Below are positions 12,160 to 24,649 of a stretch of 64,000 nucleotides of DNA, piece by piece. The notes below the pieces were generated by a model that searched no databases, was not told the origin of the DNA, and saw only the letters and a list, made by a program, of their open reading frames with translations. How positions within the stretch are numbered: the stretch's first letter is position 1; the number at the start of each line of letters is the position of its first letter. Origin of the DNA: Owenia fusiformis (lineage: Eukaryota > Annelida > Polychaeta > Sabellida > Oweniidae); NCBI GenBank assembly GCA_903813345.2, contig CAIIXF020000010.1:3585169-3649168 (forward strand). Reading direction: 5' to 3'. A program made the position numbers and the translations under genes.

Positions 12160-12300
12160 TATAGTGGCCATTCATTCAGAATCGGTACAAGCACAGAATG
12201 CGCATCGGCTCGCCTCGAGGGCCATCTTATAAAAACACTTTGTCGGTGGTCTTCTGACAGCTACAGGAGGTACATCCGAACTCTTGCAAATGTTACTTAA
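12160..12300 (+). pseudogene. Tyrosine recombinase C-terminal fragment, copy 1
   Basis: Reads YSGHSFRIGTSTECASARLE, then GHLIKTLCRWSSDSYRRYIR, ending LANVT and a stop. This is the tail of a tyrosine recombinase of the type carried by DIRS, Ngaro and Crypton elements. The box II HxxR is HSFR, the H/W position is the W of CRW, and the nucleophile is most likely the tyrosine of RRYIR. The family normally has LGRW; here the glycine is cysteine, while copy 2 keeps glycine. A splice acceptor (polypyrimidine stretch then TATAG) sits at the start of the homology, so it may have been a last exon. No N-terminal core-binding domain or first catalytic arginine was found upstream. Confidence 0.7.
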
Positions 12301-13740
12301 GATGCTCAAAAAGAATTGACTAAGTCACGCAAGACTTTGTAAATGTGCATTGTATATAATAATATACCACTTTAGACATTTGACTGAAATCATCAGTGTG
12401 AATCACCAGTGTGAAAATTAATGTCAATACAAAGTTAGATCAATCCCAAATGGAATGTAGCAATGATCGTATCATGTTTTATCACCTAACCTACAAACCC
12501 AAAATCAATCAACTTCTGTTACAATTGGGCCGGTTCCCATATGCTTCACTCATTTCACTAAAAAATTTCTCGGTGAAATATCTGCTTCGCACATGGTTTG
12601 TCAATTATTCATTTCAACTCATTCTTCCCCAACTGCAATTCATTACACTGTAATGATAGTGCAGCTGCTTCAAGATAAACCAGTTCATAGTATTCAATTA
12701 TGTAAATACACATCGCATTCTATGTACATAATTGTCTCCAATTTCAAACAATCATGTTCGCAACGCGACTTATAAGACAGGTACATGTACAATCTACGGT
12801 TTACCGTCTTGATTGTCTGAAAGTGAATTATTTTTACTTGGGCTTTCCCGACAATCACGGTCCCGCAGGGCCACAGTTCCGCAGAGCTGGCTGGAGGACC
12901 CCACGCATGGTCTCAACTCTAGCACCGATTGTCTCCTTAGTTAATACCACAAGACTTACGCATATACGCAATTGCGTCACAACGGTGACTTCGCTATCAT
13001 TTTTATACATTTTTGAGGCATAGGGAATAAAGCCAATTAATAGTTGATTGTAAATATTTGTATTCAGAATTAAATATATTCATTTTTCTTGTTTCTAATT
13101 GATTGTTTTGTTGTTAGACATAAAGGAGTGGTATCGATATGGAGAACTGAATTCAACAATGGTTTCTCTTAAACCAATTATTTAAAACATTTTGTAAAAA
13201 ACACGGTATTTTATGTAATTTTGACTGATTGAAAACAATTTAATGCAAAAATTATTTAGAAATATTTTATATAACTGTTTTTGTTAACATTTTTTTGTTT
13301 TTGCTCCTTTCTACCAATTATTGAGAATGAAATAAAATGTCTTTCCGAACCTTGTTGGAACAAAATAGCCTATACGACATGTTTTTAGACCTCTCTATAT
13401 TGTAGTTATACAAAGGAATTTTGGGTTGATTTTGAAAAAGTATTCCAAAAATTAAAACAAATTCCCCCCAAAATAGATAAAAATCAAGATAAACCTTTTA
13501 TTTCATTACAAGATACTTTTTTAAAATCAACCAAAATTTCCTTTGTACAATTACAATTTTGAATATAATCACTCGGATACTCATCACATCATTCTGATTT
13601 CAACTAATATTAATATGTTCCTCGCAAGAAACTAACAAAGTCATGGTTGCTCATAACGCGGCAGAACACTTAACGCAAGGATCACGTACTATAATATTCT
13701 AGCTGCCAAACTAAGAATGCCCTTGGCCTTCTCAGTCCCG

Positions 13741-14065
13741 TCAGACACAAGGGAGGGGGGAGGGTGTTGTTTTTACTAAAATGAATAAACCGTTCAACTT
13801 TTTGCGGTATAAATGGGTCGGAGGAGGTCGATTCCCCCCTAAAATGGTCCCAATTAGCCCATACTGTTGTATTTTAATTGGTTTTATATTTTGTATGAGA
13901 AAGGGAGAACATTTCAGGGGGGGGGGGCAGAGGGAGAGAAGTGCCTCATTCCTCCCCTTTAGACAATTTTGCTATTTGGTGATTTCTAGACACTTTCAAA
14001 GTGTATAAATCAATAAAAAAAGATTGATAGAAAAATATTATATTTTTTTGAGCGGGGGGGGGGGT
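13741..14065. repeat. Poly-G-rich block in the duplicated unit
   Basis: G-runs at about 13754, 13918 and 14055 lie in a stretch shared with 22200-22745 in copy 2. The runs differ in length between the two copies, as expected of slipping homopolymers. No gene is visible; the open frame 13781-14008 is a product of GGN repeats. Confidence 0.5.
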
Positions 14066-15290
14066 GAGGGTCGCACCATCCCATCTGACGGGCCTGCCTC
14101 TGTTACATAAAGATAGTGATCTGTGCTTATATAACAGAACGCATCTGCTGCGTTATTTCAACCCAGGGAGGCCATATAATTACTCCTGTGGCATGTGTGA
14201 TCTGCTTGTCCTTCTAATGACCCCACAGGCAGAGCAGAATAAACTGGCTGAGATACCAGAGAAGCTGAATATAGTCTTGATGTTGCATAATACAGCGAAT
14301 TAAACTCTTAATGTAGTTAGGCTGGCACAAGGAGTATGCTCATGGTAATCCATTAGCACTTTTAAATTGGACACTGGATTCTTTGATCTTGAGTATCATG
14401 ATCATAACGACTCTCTATATTTGCATATGACAACTCACTGATCCGTTAGCACATCCCTCATTCAAATGGCTATAATTCATTTTTTAATTCAGTATTATGG
14501 ATTGTTCACGTGAAATACCATTGAACCTACGCTTCGTGCAGAGTCTAATTAGAAACTCCGAAGCTTAACGAATGCTAAAGGGTACCTTGGACCAAGGATG
14601 ACAAACTTTCGACTTTCCTCAGAAACTTGAGTAATGTTTAAAGGCCCAGTATAAAGATAAAGCCACTTTGGCTTATATTATGATCATAGCCCTACCAAAT
14701 GTTATCAAAATGTACCGTGTGAAACTTATATAATTTCAAAAAATGATTTTGAATGACGTTTTTGTTCGAAAAATTGTGAATTTATTTCTAATAAAATTGT
14801 AGTTCTCATTGAATCTAAAGGTGCAACGTAATTAAAAACGTGATAAAAGCTATTCAGTCTATACTATAGGCCAATATTATTGCTTTGTTTTGAAAGCTTG
14901 GCAAACTTAGAAATTATGTATGCACGAACATTTTTAAAAGACATTTTGCCACCCGAGTGACATCACAACGTTTCACTGTGACATCACTAAATTATGCATA
15001 ATTATGCATAAAATTATGCATAAAATCGTAGATTGAATGGTTGAAGAATATGACTTTTGCGTGATCTTTTCAATGATTTAGAGTGTTGTCTTTGTTGATG
15101 TAAAAATCTAAATTATTTCTAAAATGGTGGGAAATTCAAATATTTGAGAATTGTAAGATGAACAACTATTTTTCAAAAGTCAAAGTCCTAAAAGGGTTTA
15201 AAAGTCATGAAAAGGGATATTTGAATGAGTTAGCTATATTTTAACCTTGCACGGGGGCGTTAAAACATTAAATATTTCTACTTCAATAGT

Positions 15291-15819
15291 CACTGGTGAT
15301 CCACTCGATTACGCTGGTTGCCGAAACGGTTCGTTTTGGTAACAAAATGTCGGAACATCGAAAGTACGATTTTTCTTTTTTTCCTTCTCTCACACGTTGT
15401 AGGCAGAATTCCCATGACATTTTTATCACAAACCTATAACAGTATCATATGTTTGAGAAAATGTACATATTTGCGAACACATAGTTCACAAGACAACAGA
15501 ATCATCGATTTAATTTCTCACTTAAGTTACATAAACGGTTTTTCGAAAAACAGTTAAGATCTGCACTTTTAGCCAATACCGTTTATGTAACTTCCGTGAG
15601 GAATTAAATCGACGATTCTGTTGTCTTCTGAGCTATTTTTTCGCAAACATGTGAATTTTCTAAAACATAGATACACGTTTGTGAAAATAAATGTCGTTGG
15701 GATTCTACCTACAACGTGTGAAATGAGGAAAAAAGAAAAATCGTACCTTCAACGTTCCGACATTTTGTTACCAAAACGAACCGTCTCGGTAACCAGCGTA
15801 ATCGAGTGGATCACCAGTG
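15291..15819. mobile_element. 529-bp palindromic MITE present only in duplication copy 1
   Basis: Starts CACTGGTGATCCACTCGATT and ends with the inverse. The inverted arms run well over 100 bases each (GGTAACAAAATGTCGGAAC and its inverse on the other side). The matching spot in copy 2 (near 23845) has continuous sequence with no insertion. Flanks read AATAGT and TTAGTA, so a 4-5 bp imperfect target duplication is possible but not clean. There is no coding capacity. Confidence 0.8.
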
Positions 15820-16659
15820 TTAGTATTTACCCTTGTCTTTGAGCATTCTGTAATGCATAACTTGGAGTGATCTGTAATTCATATTTCTACTATCAAAGGA
15901 GGAAGCCCTTTCAACGCGACAATTATACTAGTAAATTCATTTTAAAACGTATCTACTATTTTGAGCCAGATATAATTGTCCAGCTGAAGGCATCTGTTAG
16001 TTATGTAATTATATCCCTGGTTAACCTCAAAACTATACTGCACTCTTGACCCATGTCTAGTTTGTCCATTGTAAAACCACGTGTGTGTATTAGACGTCCG
16101 GGATTAGACGCATCAACGAGACATTGCATATATTTGGAATAAGAACAGAGACGTTATAAACAACCCCTTCTTTTAAAAGTTAAAAAGTATGTAGCAAGTG
16201 ACGATGGTATTACATGATTGATAAACAGTAGAAACTGGATCTCCGGACTCGTAACACTAAAAACCAAGTGCGTAAATTAGATCAATGAACAATTCTTTGG
16301 AGCAATTGATAATCATTTTCATGAGTGACTATACTGTACCGAGCAAAATTCGAAGAGATAACGGATCGTAGCAGGTACCATTGGTGAGGAAACATAAATT
16401 CCAAAAGAGATTACAATTACATCCAAGAAGACACAGAAGGAGCAAACTTTAAAGCTGTATAACCTTATATGGATAGTTATAACCTTAGATGGATAGTTCA
16501 GTAGTTGTACCGTCTCATATTAAGGTGGGTAAACACTTCAAATTCATTCTCATTTAGTTTAAAACTTTAAACGTAAAAAACTTTACATATCCACACAAAC
16601 TTATTCACTTATTATAGCATACCATGCGATTTGTTGATAGCAGAGGTATAATATTAATA

Positions 16660-19520
16660 GCAACATTTTTCTTTCATAGGTCAAAGTTGCCTGTATCGAG
16701 GATGTGTATCGATTCTGTCAACATGTATATCTTACATAAATATTGATATTTTAAATATTAATTTTTAATGCAATAATGATAATTATCTTACCGTCAAGCT
16801 TATGTGCCCTAAGTTAAGAACAGTATGCATCTTTAATAATAGTTCAGTTTACTTTTAACATTTGTTCAATGTTTGCTGATTTAATTCTAATTGTGAATAG
16901 TTCTGTATATTTGTCATTTATTTTCACAGGAACACTAACTAGATTCTTCTTCTATAGGTCCAAAAGCGAGGATAATACTATGATAATGATGACCTAAATT
17001 AATACAAATATTATGTTTCACATGTTACTTTCTAAATATTTAAAATAGCATTAGAATTGCCCGAGTTTTATCGATTTGGAATAATTTAAAAGTAAAATCA
17101 AAATAATAATTTAGTTTATTTCTACATCTCTACATTTTCGCTTTCTGTATATTTGTTTTATTTTCTCAAGAACACTAACCAAATCAGTTCTTTTTCAGGG
17201 GCATACGATATGGCTATAAACTACGATGATGACGATAGAAATAATACAAATTCCTAATTGTGAATTCAGCGATTTTTGTAAAAGCATTTAATTTGCATAA
17301 TACACGCTAACAGATATTTTTCATATTTTGTTAATAGTAATTAAAAAGTCTTATCGTGAATTACACGTTAGTATAGTTTAAAAGTACATCTATTATTTTT
17401 TATTTGCTTAACTTAGCTTTATCCAGAATTTTTATGTATATATAACATGTATAATATATACTAACTTATACATTTCTTCTGTAGGTCAAAAGTGTCATAG
17501 TTGAATACATAAATTATATATTCATGTAATGCTATGTTTAACTGTCATTTGTTGTTTCACTGTCATTTACCCACGTCGGGCATCTTGATTCACAACGTCT
17601 CAGTTCATTTACTTCATGTATAAACGTATGTGATAATGTATATAACCGTGCGTCCTTTCAGAGACATGTTTTATCTGTCTCTGGTCCTTTTAAAAAGTGT
17701 CTGCGTGGTTATATTTTGACTATATTCTAATTCGTTAACAGCTCTACTAACTACCTTCCTGTCTTCACCCAGACTTCACCTAGACTAAATCATTAATGGT
17801 ACATGTATATTATTCTGCTGACAAAACTAGATCTGTAATTAACAGCAAAGCACTACCATACATACAATAATCTTAACCTTTGAAGTAATCTTTCTTTCCG
17901 TTGTCATGATATCACCCTATATTAGTTATTCTAACTGCCAATATTTGTCAGTATTTAATAAGAATTGTTATGTTCTTTTGTAATCATAATCCATTTATGA
18001 GATTTATGGCGCATGTTTTATAATATAGTGTGATATTCATGGAATATTTTCCAAAACACTTATTTCTTAATTAACCGTACAGACACTTTATATGTGGATT
18101 CGATCAATAAATTCAACTTTTATAATAAATGTTTCGTCTTTCTTAACTTCACTCGTTCATTTGGTTCGAATTCTCGAGGTTTTGAACTCCGAAATTCTTG
18201 TTTCACATCAGCTTGTGAACTACGCACTCTTCTCCAACAATTTAAACCCCCATAATGATAATATAAACGTAATATTATAAAGGTTGGTGTAACGTAGTAC
18301 ATGTATCTTTGGAAATATTTCCAGTGAAAACCGTTGCACTACTGTACATTTAGCCCTGCGAAGAAAACGTTGATCTTACCTAAATCTATATTATTCAATT
18401 ACGATGTATTTTGATCCTGCAGCATGTCCGAAGAAGATTTTCTATCTATGAATTTGCTATCGAATTTAGTTTCAAATTATCTAGATATTGTATTCTAACC
18501 TTGTTTATCAAATTCGTCTTTGGTTAACATACATTTTGGAATATTATTAAAGTATGGCCTATATAAATAATGATTAATTCCAATATATAATTTTTATTTT
18601 TACTTATATACGTTTCTTTTATAGGTCAAAAAGGGGATGGGTGTTTAATATATATAATGTTGACAACATAATACATATTATTTACTGTAGTCTAAGATAG
18701 CATATGCTTTGCTTTCATATTGTTTTAGCTTTGTGTCAGTATTTGTTCAACAATTTTAAAATATATTTTGTATTAGTTTAAATTAACGTTTAATTAAAGA
18801 GTACGTCTATCTCCTTGCATTAATGATTTGATTAATCATAAAGAGTTATTTCACTTTTGTTTTGTTGTATTTACTTTGCTATGTAATTTTATATCAATAT
18901 TCTTCTCAGTAAATAAGACATTGTACACTAACTTACCCACATTTCTTTTATAGGGTTGACTACATTGAACTGAACTGAACTGAACATATAATCGCAAATA
19001 GAATATGATTTGCATTTTATCTAGATTCTATTATATTGAATTGTAATATAAGTCTTATTTGTCAATCTTTGCTTAAAAATATGCACAAAATACATTTTGA
19101 AAAAGTTTAACCTTAAAAGACTATAAAAATACGTCTATCTTAATAATTAATATTTTGATTAAATTTTGCCCAAGAATTAGTTTACGTTTGGCAAGATATA
19201 TTTGATGATTTTGTATTAACGCACACAATGATAACACACTAATCTACATACATTTCCTTTATAGGCCAAAACGGTTATGAGTGTAAAGCATATTATTTGC
19301 TTTCAATTTGTCTTGAGTATTTTAAGTATATTGTTTTATGTTCTTAGCTTGATCATCAATGTTAATTCATTCTTATTTTGTTTTTATATTATGTTTAGAA
19401 ATTAAACCACGGGCAATCTTTGGTTTATAAAGTTTTATAAACCAATGTTTGCTCCGTCTTCCTTTATTGTATTTCCAGATGAGGACATTGAAGGAACAAG
19501 CAAAAACAGAGATGTGTAAT
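16660..19520 (+). repeat. Array of splice-acceptor-like modules, copy 1
   Basis: A pyrimidine run, TATAG or close variant, then GTCAAAA or similar recurs near 16678, 16958, 17200, 17485, 18624, 18954, 19264 and 19480, often 240-330 bases apart. Several are followed by a short acidic or basic peptide frame and a stop: GAYDMAINYDDDDRNNTNS near 17200, DEDIEGTSKNRDV near 19480, SKSEDNTMIMMT near 16958. Spacers are AT-rich. They could be alternative terminal exons of an unrecognised gene or simply old diverged repeats. Polyadenylation signals were not used to call them. Confidence 0.45.
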
Positions 19521-21160
19521 TACAAATACTGATATTCACCAATCATGATTAGGAAGTACATTGAGAATCACATATTCGATGAAAGATCAACTTTAATGTT
19601 GGGTCGAATTACCTAGACGTACCACAATTATATTTTGGAAAAATCCCACAACGCTGCAATCTATAGTAGAAAGCTTGACAGATTGGGACTCTGATTTTAG
19701 GAATAGTACGTACATGTGTATCATTGATCATCATTTTATCGCTACTATGGCAGCATCGTGACAAATGTACAATACTATTGGAAAAGGAATGACAATGAAA
19801 AGTGAAATTCTTAAATTAACTGCTTAGATGAGTTAGGAATGTCTTCAGTCTTGAAATACGTTAAATGTTATTTTACGAATGTAATTCATGTATTGTACTT
19901 CAGTTGTATGTAACTTATTTTTGAATCAGACAAAAGTAAATTGGACATATACACAGTATAAATTAAATTCAGCTTTTATGCTTGAAATTCAATGTATGAA
20001 ATTGAAGTATAAAAGATCGTATGTCCTTGATCGTGTGCACTTTTCGATATCTATCATCAACTGATATCGTGTAGATGAACTTTGATTGACATGTCCATTG
20101 AAGGGATAAAATCGATTTCAATGTTATCGATTTCATTGCAATTTTTGTATCTAAAATCGTATATATACGTTGTTCTTCTTTACATTTCGACGGTTTTCTA
20201 TATACGATTACATAACTTGATATCGTGTAATTATCTTGAACATGTCAACTTGAGATGACAAGATTATGGTTTACTTTCTGTCTCAAAACCCCTACGTACG
20301 ATTTCATGGTATTTACTACGATTAGTGTATACGATTTTGATATTATGTACACGATTTCTAAACATGTCAATAAAATCGTATACGAACGTGAACGACGTTT
20401 ATCGTAGAAAAATGCTAAACGCATTGACATATCGTATACTATTTATTAGTTAACTATACGTATTTTTATCTAGTTCGTATCGGATATATTTGCTACGTTA
20501 ACATCGAAACCACTAAGGATTTTTTTGGGGTATACGATTACATAATCGTAGCTATACTTAGACACAGCCGCAAGTCCTTGTGTATGTATTCATCTATCTA
20601 TTATAGATGTCACTTCGACTCAGTTGAATATTCATAGACCTCGATTGCATCCCGAAGGGTCCGCAGTATCTTGACTTTCTCCTTCGAACTTTAGACATCG
20701 AACCCATAAAACTGAGATTTTCTTTGGTATAAAAAGTACATGGGTGGTGCTTTATAAAAATGACACATTGCGTAAATTTTTGTAAAGTTTACTTTTGAGT
20801 TTTAAATTGAAAAACGGTTTCTCCTTGGCTAGACTTATTTACGACCTCATTTGAACTGTTTTTTTTAAATATGAAGTGCACCTGAGTGGTCTTTCACATT
20901 GTACATTTAGCTTGCTTTTTTGATCATTTTCATTCTTTTCCAAGCTTAGATTTGTTATTAGTTATGAATATGAATGTCTTCGGGTTTAGGGTCAAACACG
21001 CTTCTTACATGTTGCTTTGTTTATTTATATTTGGGTGAAACGTTTCCCCAATGTAAAAAGTCACTATTACATTACAAAAGGAGTACAGCCTTTATCACGG
21101 GATCGTTTCATATCATACTTTATATACCACCTTATCCTATTTGTGATATGTTTTAACAAT

Positions 21161-21301
21161 TATAGTGGTCATTCATTCAGAATCGGTACAAGTACGGAAT
21201 GCGCATCGGCTCGCCTCGAGGGCCATCTTATAAAAACACTTGGTCGGTGGTCTTCCGACAGCTACAGGAGGTACATCCGAACTCTTGCAAATGTTACCTA
21301 A
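21161..21301 (+). pseudogene. Tyrosine recombinase C-terminal fragment, copy 2
   Basis: Same fragment in the second 9-kb copy: YSGHSFRIGTSTECASARLE, GHLIKTLGRWSSDSYRRYIR, LANVT, stop. It keeps the LGRW glycine that copy 1 has lost, so it is closer to the ancestral sequence. The acceptor-like AATTATAG just before TGGTCATTC is kept. As in copy 1, it is an isolated tail without the rest of the enzyme. Confidence 0.7.
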
Positions 21302-24300
21302 GATGCCCAAAAAGAATTGACTAAGTCACGCAAGGCTTTGTAAATGTGCATTGTATATAATAATAACCCACTTTTGACATTTGACTGAAATCATCAGAGT
21401 GTGGATCACCAGTGTGAATAATATTGATATTCTTAATGTCAATAAAAGTTAGATCAATCCCAAATGGAATGTAGCAATGATCGTACCATGTTTTATCACC
21501 TAACCTACAAACCCCAAATCAATCGACTTCGATACAATTGGGGTTTTCACTAAAAAATTCTCGGTGAAATATCTGCTTCGCATATGGTTTGGCAATAATT
21601 ATTCATTTCAACTCATTCTTCCCCAACTGCAATTCATTACATTTTAATGATATTGCAGATGCTTCAAGATAAACCACTTCATAGTATTCAATTATCCCGG
21701 GTCAATTATGTAAATAAACATCGCTTTCTATGTACAATAGGCATAGGGAATAAAGGCATAGGGAATAAAGCCAATTAATAGTTGATTGTAAATATTTGTA
21801 TTCAGAATTAAAAATTCATATTTTCTTGTTTCTAATTGATTGTTTTGTTGTTAGATATAAATTTGAACTTATTTTAATAAGTTTGGTTTATGGATAACGA
21901 AATAAACCACGCCTAGCTACATGTACTTAACCTTATATTGTTTCTAATTGATTGTTTTGTTGTTAGACATAAAATATGCACTAAGGCATAATCACTCGGA
22001 TACTCATCACATCATTCTGATTTCAACTAATATTAATATGTTCTTCGCAAGAAACTAACAAAGTCATGGTTGCCCATAATGCGGCATGACACTTATAAAA
22101 TCTTGAATCTTGAATCTCACTTATCGCTAGGATCACGTACTATAATATTCTAGCTGCCAAACTAAGAATGCCCTTGGCCTTCCCAGTCCCGTCAGACACT
22201 TCTTAGGGAGGGGGTGCGGTTTTTACTAAAATGAACAAACTACTGTTCAACTTTTTGCGGCATATATGGGTCTATTACCCCCTAAAATGGCCCAAATTAG
22301 CCTATTCTGTTGTATTTTAATTGGTTTTATATTTTGTATGAGAAAGGGAAAACATTTCCTTTTGGAGGAGGGGAGGGGCAGAGGGAGAGGAGTGCCTCAT
22401 TCCTCTGGAAATGTTATCAGTTCAGGATGCTACATGGATATTTCTGGGGACTTTTAATGTGTTCGAGGGTTTTTTTTTTGGGGGGGGGGTACCAGAAAGG
22501 GAGCAAAGGTTAGTCCCCTCTCTCCAAAGCATTTTTCCATATTAATGTGCTATTTGATGATGTCTGGGTACTTTAACAGTGTCTGAGAAAATAAATAAAA
22601 TTCAGAATTTATTTCAAATGTTTTTGGAAATGCGAGACTCCCTTTAGACAATTTTGCTATTTGGCGATTTCTAGGCACTTTCAAAGTGTATAAATCAATA
22701 AAAAAAAGATTGATAGAAATATATTTCTTTGAGGGGGGGGGTGAGGGTCGCGCCCATCCAATCTGACGGGCCTGCCTCTGTTACATAAAAATAGTGATCT
22801 GTACTTATAGAACAGAACGCATCTGCTGCGTTATTTCAACCCAGGGAGGCCATATGATTACTCCTGTGGCATGTGTGATCTGCTTGTCCTTCTAATGACC
22901 CCACAAGGCAGGGCAGGATAAACTGGCTGAGATGCTAGAGAAGCTAAATATAGTCTTGATGTTGCATAATACAGCGAAATTAAACTCTTAATGTAGTTAG
23001 GCTGGCACAAGGAGTATGCTTATGGTAATCCATTAGCAATTTTAAATTGGATACTGGATTCTTTGATCTTGAGTATCATGATCATAACGACTCTCCATAT
23101 TTGCATATGACAACTCACTGATCCATTAGCAAAACCCTCAATCAAATGGCTTCATTCATTTTTTAATTCAGTATTATGGATTTTTCACGTGAAATATCAT
23201 TGAACCTTCGCTTCGTGCAGAGTCTAGTTAGAAACTACGAAGCTTTACGCTAAAGTGTACCTTGGACCAAGGATGACAAACTATCTTTCGACTTTCCTCA
23301 GAAAGTTGAGTAATGTTTAAAGGCCCAGTATAAAGATAAAGCCACTTTGGCTTATATTATGATCATAGTACTCCTACCAAATGCTATCAAAATGCGCCGT
23401 GTGAAACTTATGTAATTTCAAAAAATGATTTTGAATGACGTTTTTGTTCGAAAAATTGTCAATTTATTTCTAATAAAATTCTAGTTCTCATTGAATCTAA
23501 AGGTACAACGTAATTAAAAACGTGATAAAAGCTATATACAGTCTATAGTATAGGCCAATATTATTGGTTTGTTTTGGCAAACTTAGAAATTATGTATGCA
23601 AGAAAAATTTGAAAAGACATTTTGCCACCCGAGTGACATCACAGCGTTTCACTCTGACATCACGAAATTATGCATAATTATGCATAAAATTGTGCAAAAT
23701 TATGCATAATCATAGATTGAATGGTTGAAGAATATGACTTTTGCGTGATGTATTCAATGATTTAAAGTCATGAAAAGTAATATTTGAATGATTTAGCTAT
23801 ATTTTTAACTTTGCACGGGGGGGGCTTTAAAACATTAAATATTTCTATCTCATTTGTATTTACATTTGCCTTTTGATCATTCTGTAATGTATAACTTAGA
23901 GTGGTCTGTAATTCATATTTCTACTATCAAATGAGGAAGCCCTTTCAACGCGTCAATTATACTAGTAAATCCATTCTAAAATGTTTCTACTATTTTAAGC
24001 CAGATATAATTGTCCAGCTGAAGGCATCTGTTAGTTATGTAATTATATCCCTGGCTAACCTCAAAATTATACTGCACTCTTGACCCATGTCTAGTACGTC
24101 CATTGCAAAACCACGTGTGTGTATTAGACGTCCGGGGTTAGACGCATCGACGAGACATTTTATATATTTGGAATAAGAACAGAGACTCTTCTTTTAAAAG
24201 TTAAAAAGTACATCAAGAGACGATGGTATTAATTGATAAACAGTGTAGAAACTGGATCTCCGGACTCGTAACACTAAACCAAATGCGTAAATTAGATCAA

Positions 24301-24649
24301 CGAACAATTCTTTGGAGCAATTGATAATCATTTTCATGAGTGACTGTACCGAGCAAAATTCGAAGAGATAACGGATCGTAGCAGGTAGGCTACCATTGGT
24401 CTGAGGAAACATAAATTCCAAAAGAGATTACAATTACATTCAAGAAGACAGAGAAGGAGCAAACTTTAAAGCTGCTTATGCCCCGATGGATAGTGCAGTA
24501 GTTGTATCGTCTCATATTAAGGTGGGTAAACACTTCAATTCATTCTCATTTAGTTTAAAACTTTAAACGTAAAAAACTTTACATATCCACACAAACTTAT
24601 TCACTTATAGCATACCATGCGATCTGTTGATAGCAGAGGTATAATATTA

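Larger units (their letters stand above)
11236..20264. repeat. Tandem 9-kb duplication, copy 1
   Basis: Collinear with 20265-28718 throughout. Shared landmarks include the TATGGTTTAC start, the recombinase tail, the poly-G block near 13.9 kb, the ATTATGCATAATTATGCAT patch near 15.0 kb, the acceptor-like array and the GATGACAAGAT end. Copy-specific differences: this copy has about 1 kb extra between 12.7 and 13.6 kb and the 529-bp insertion at 15291-15819, and lacks the insertion found at 25731-26050. Confidence 0.9.
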
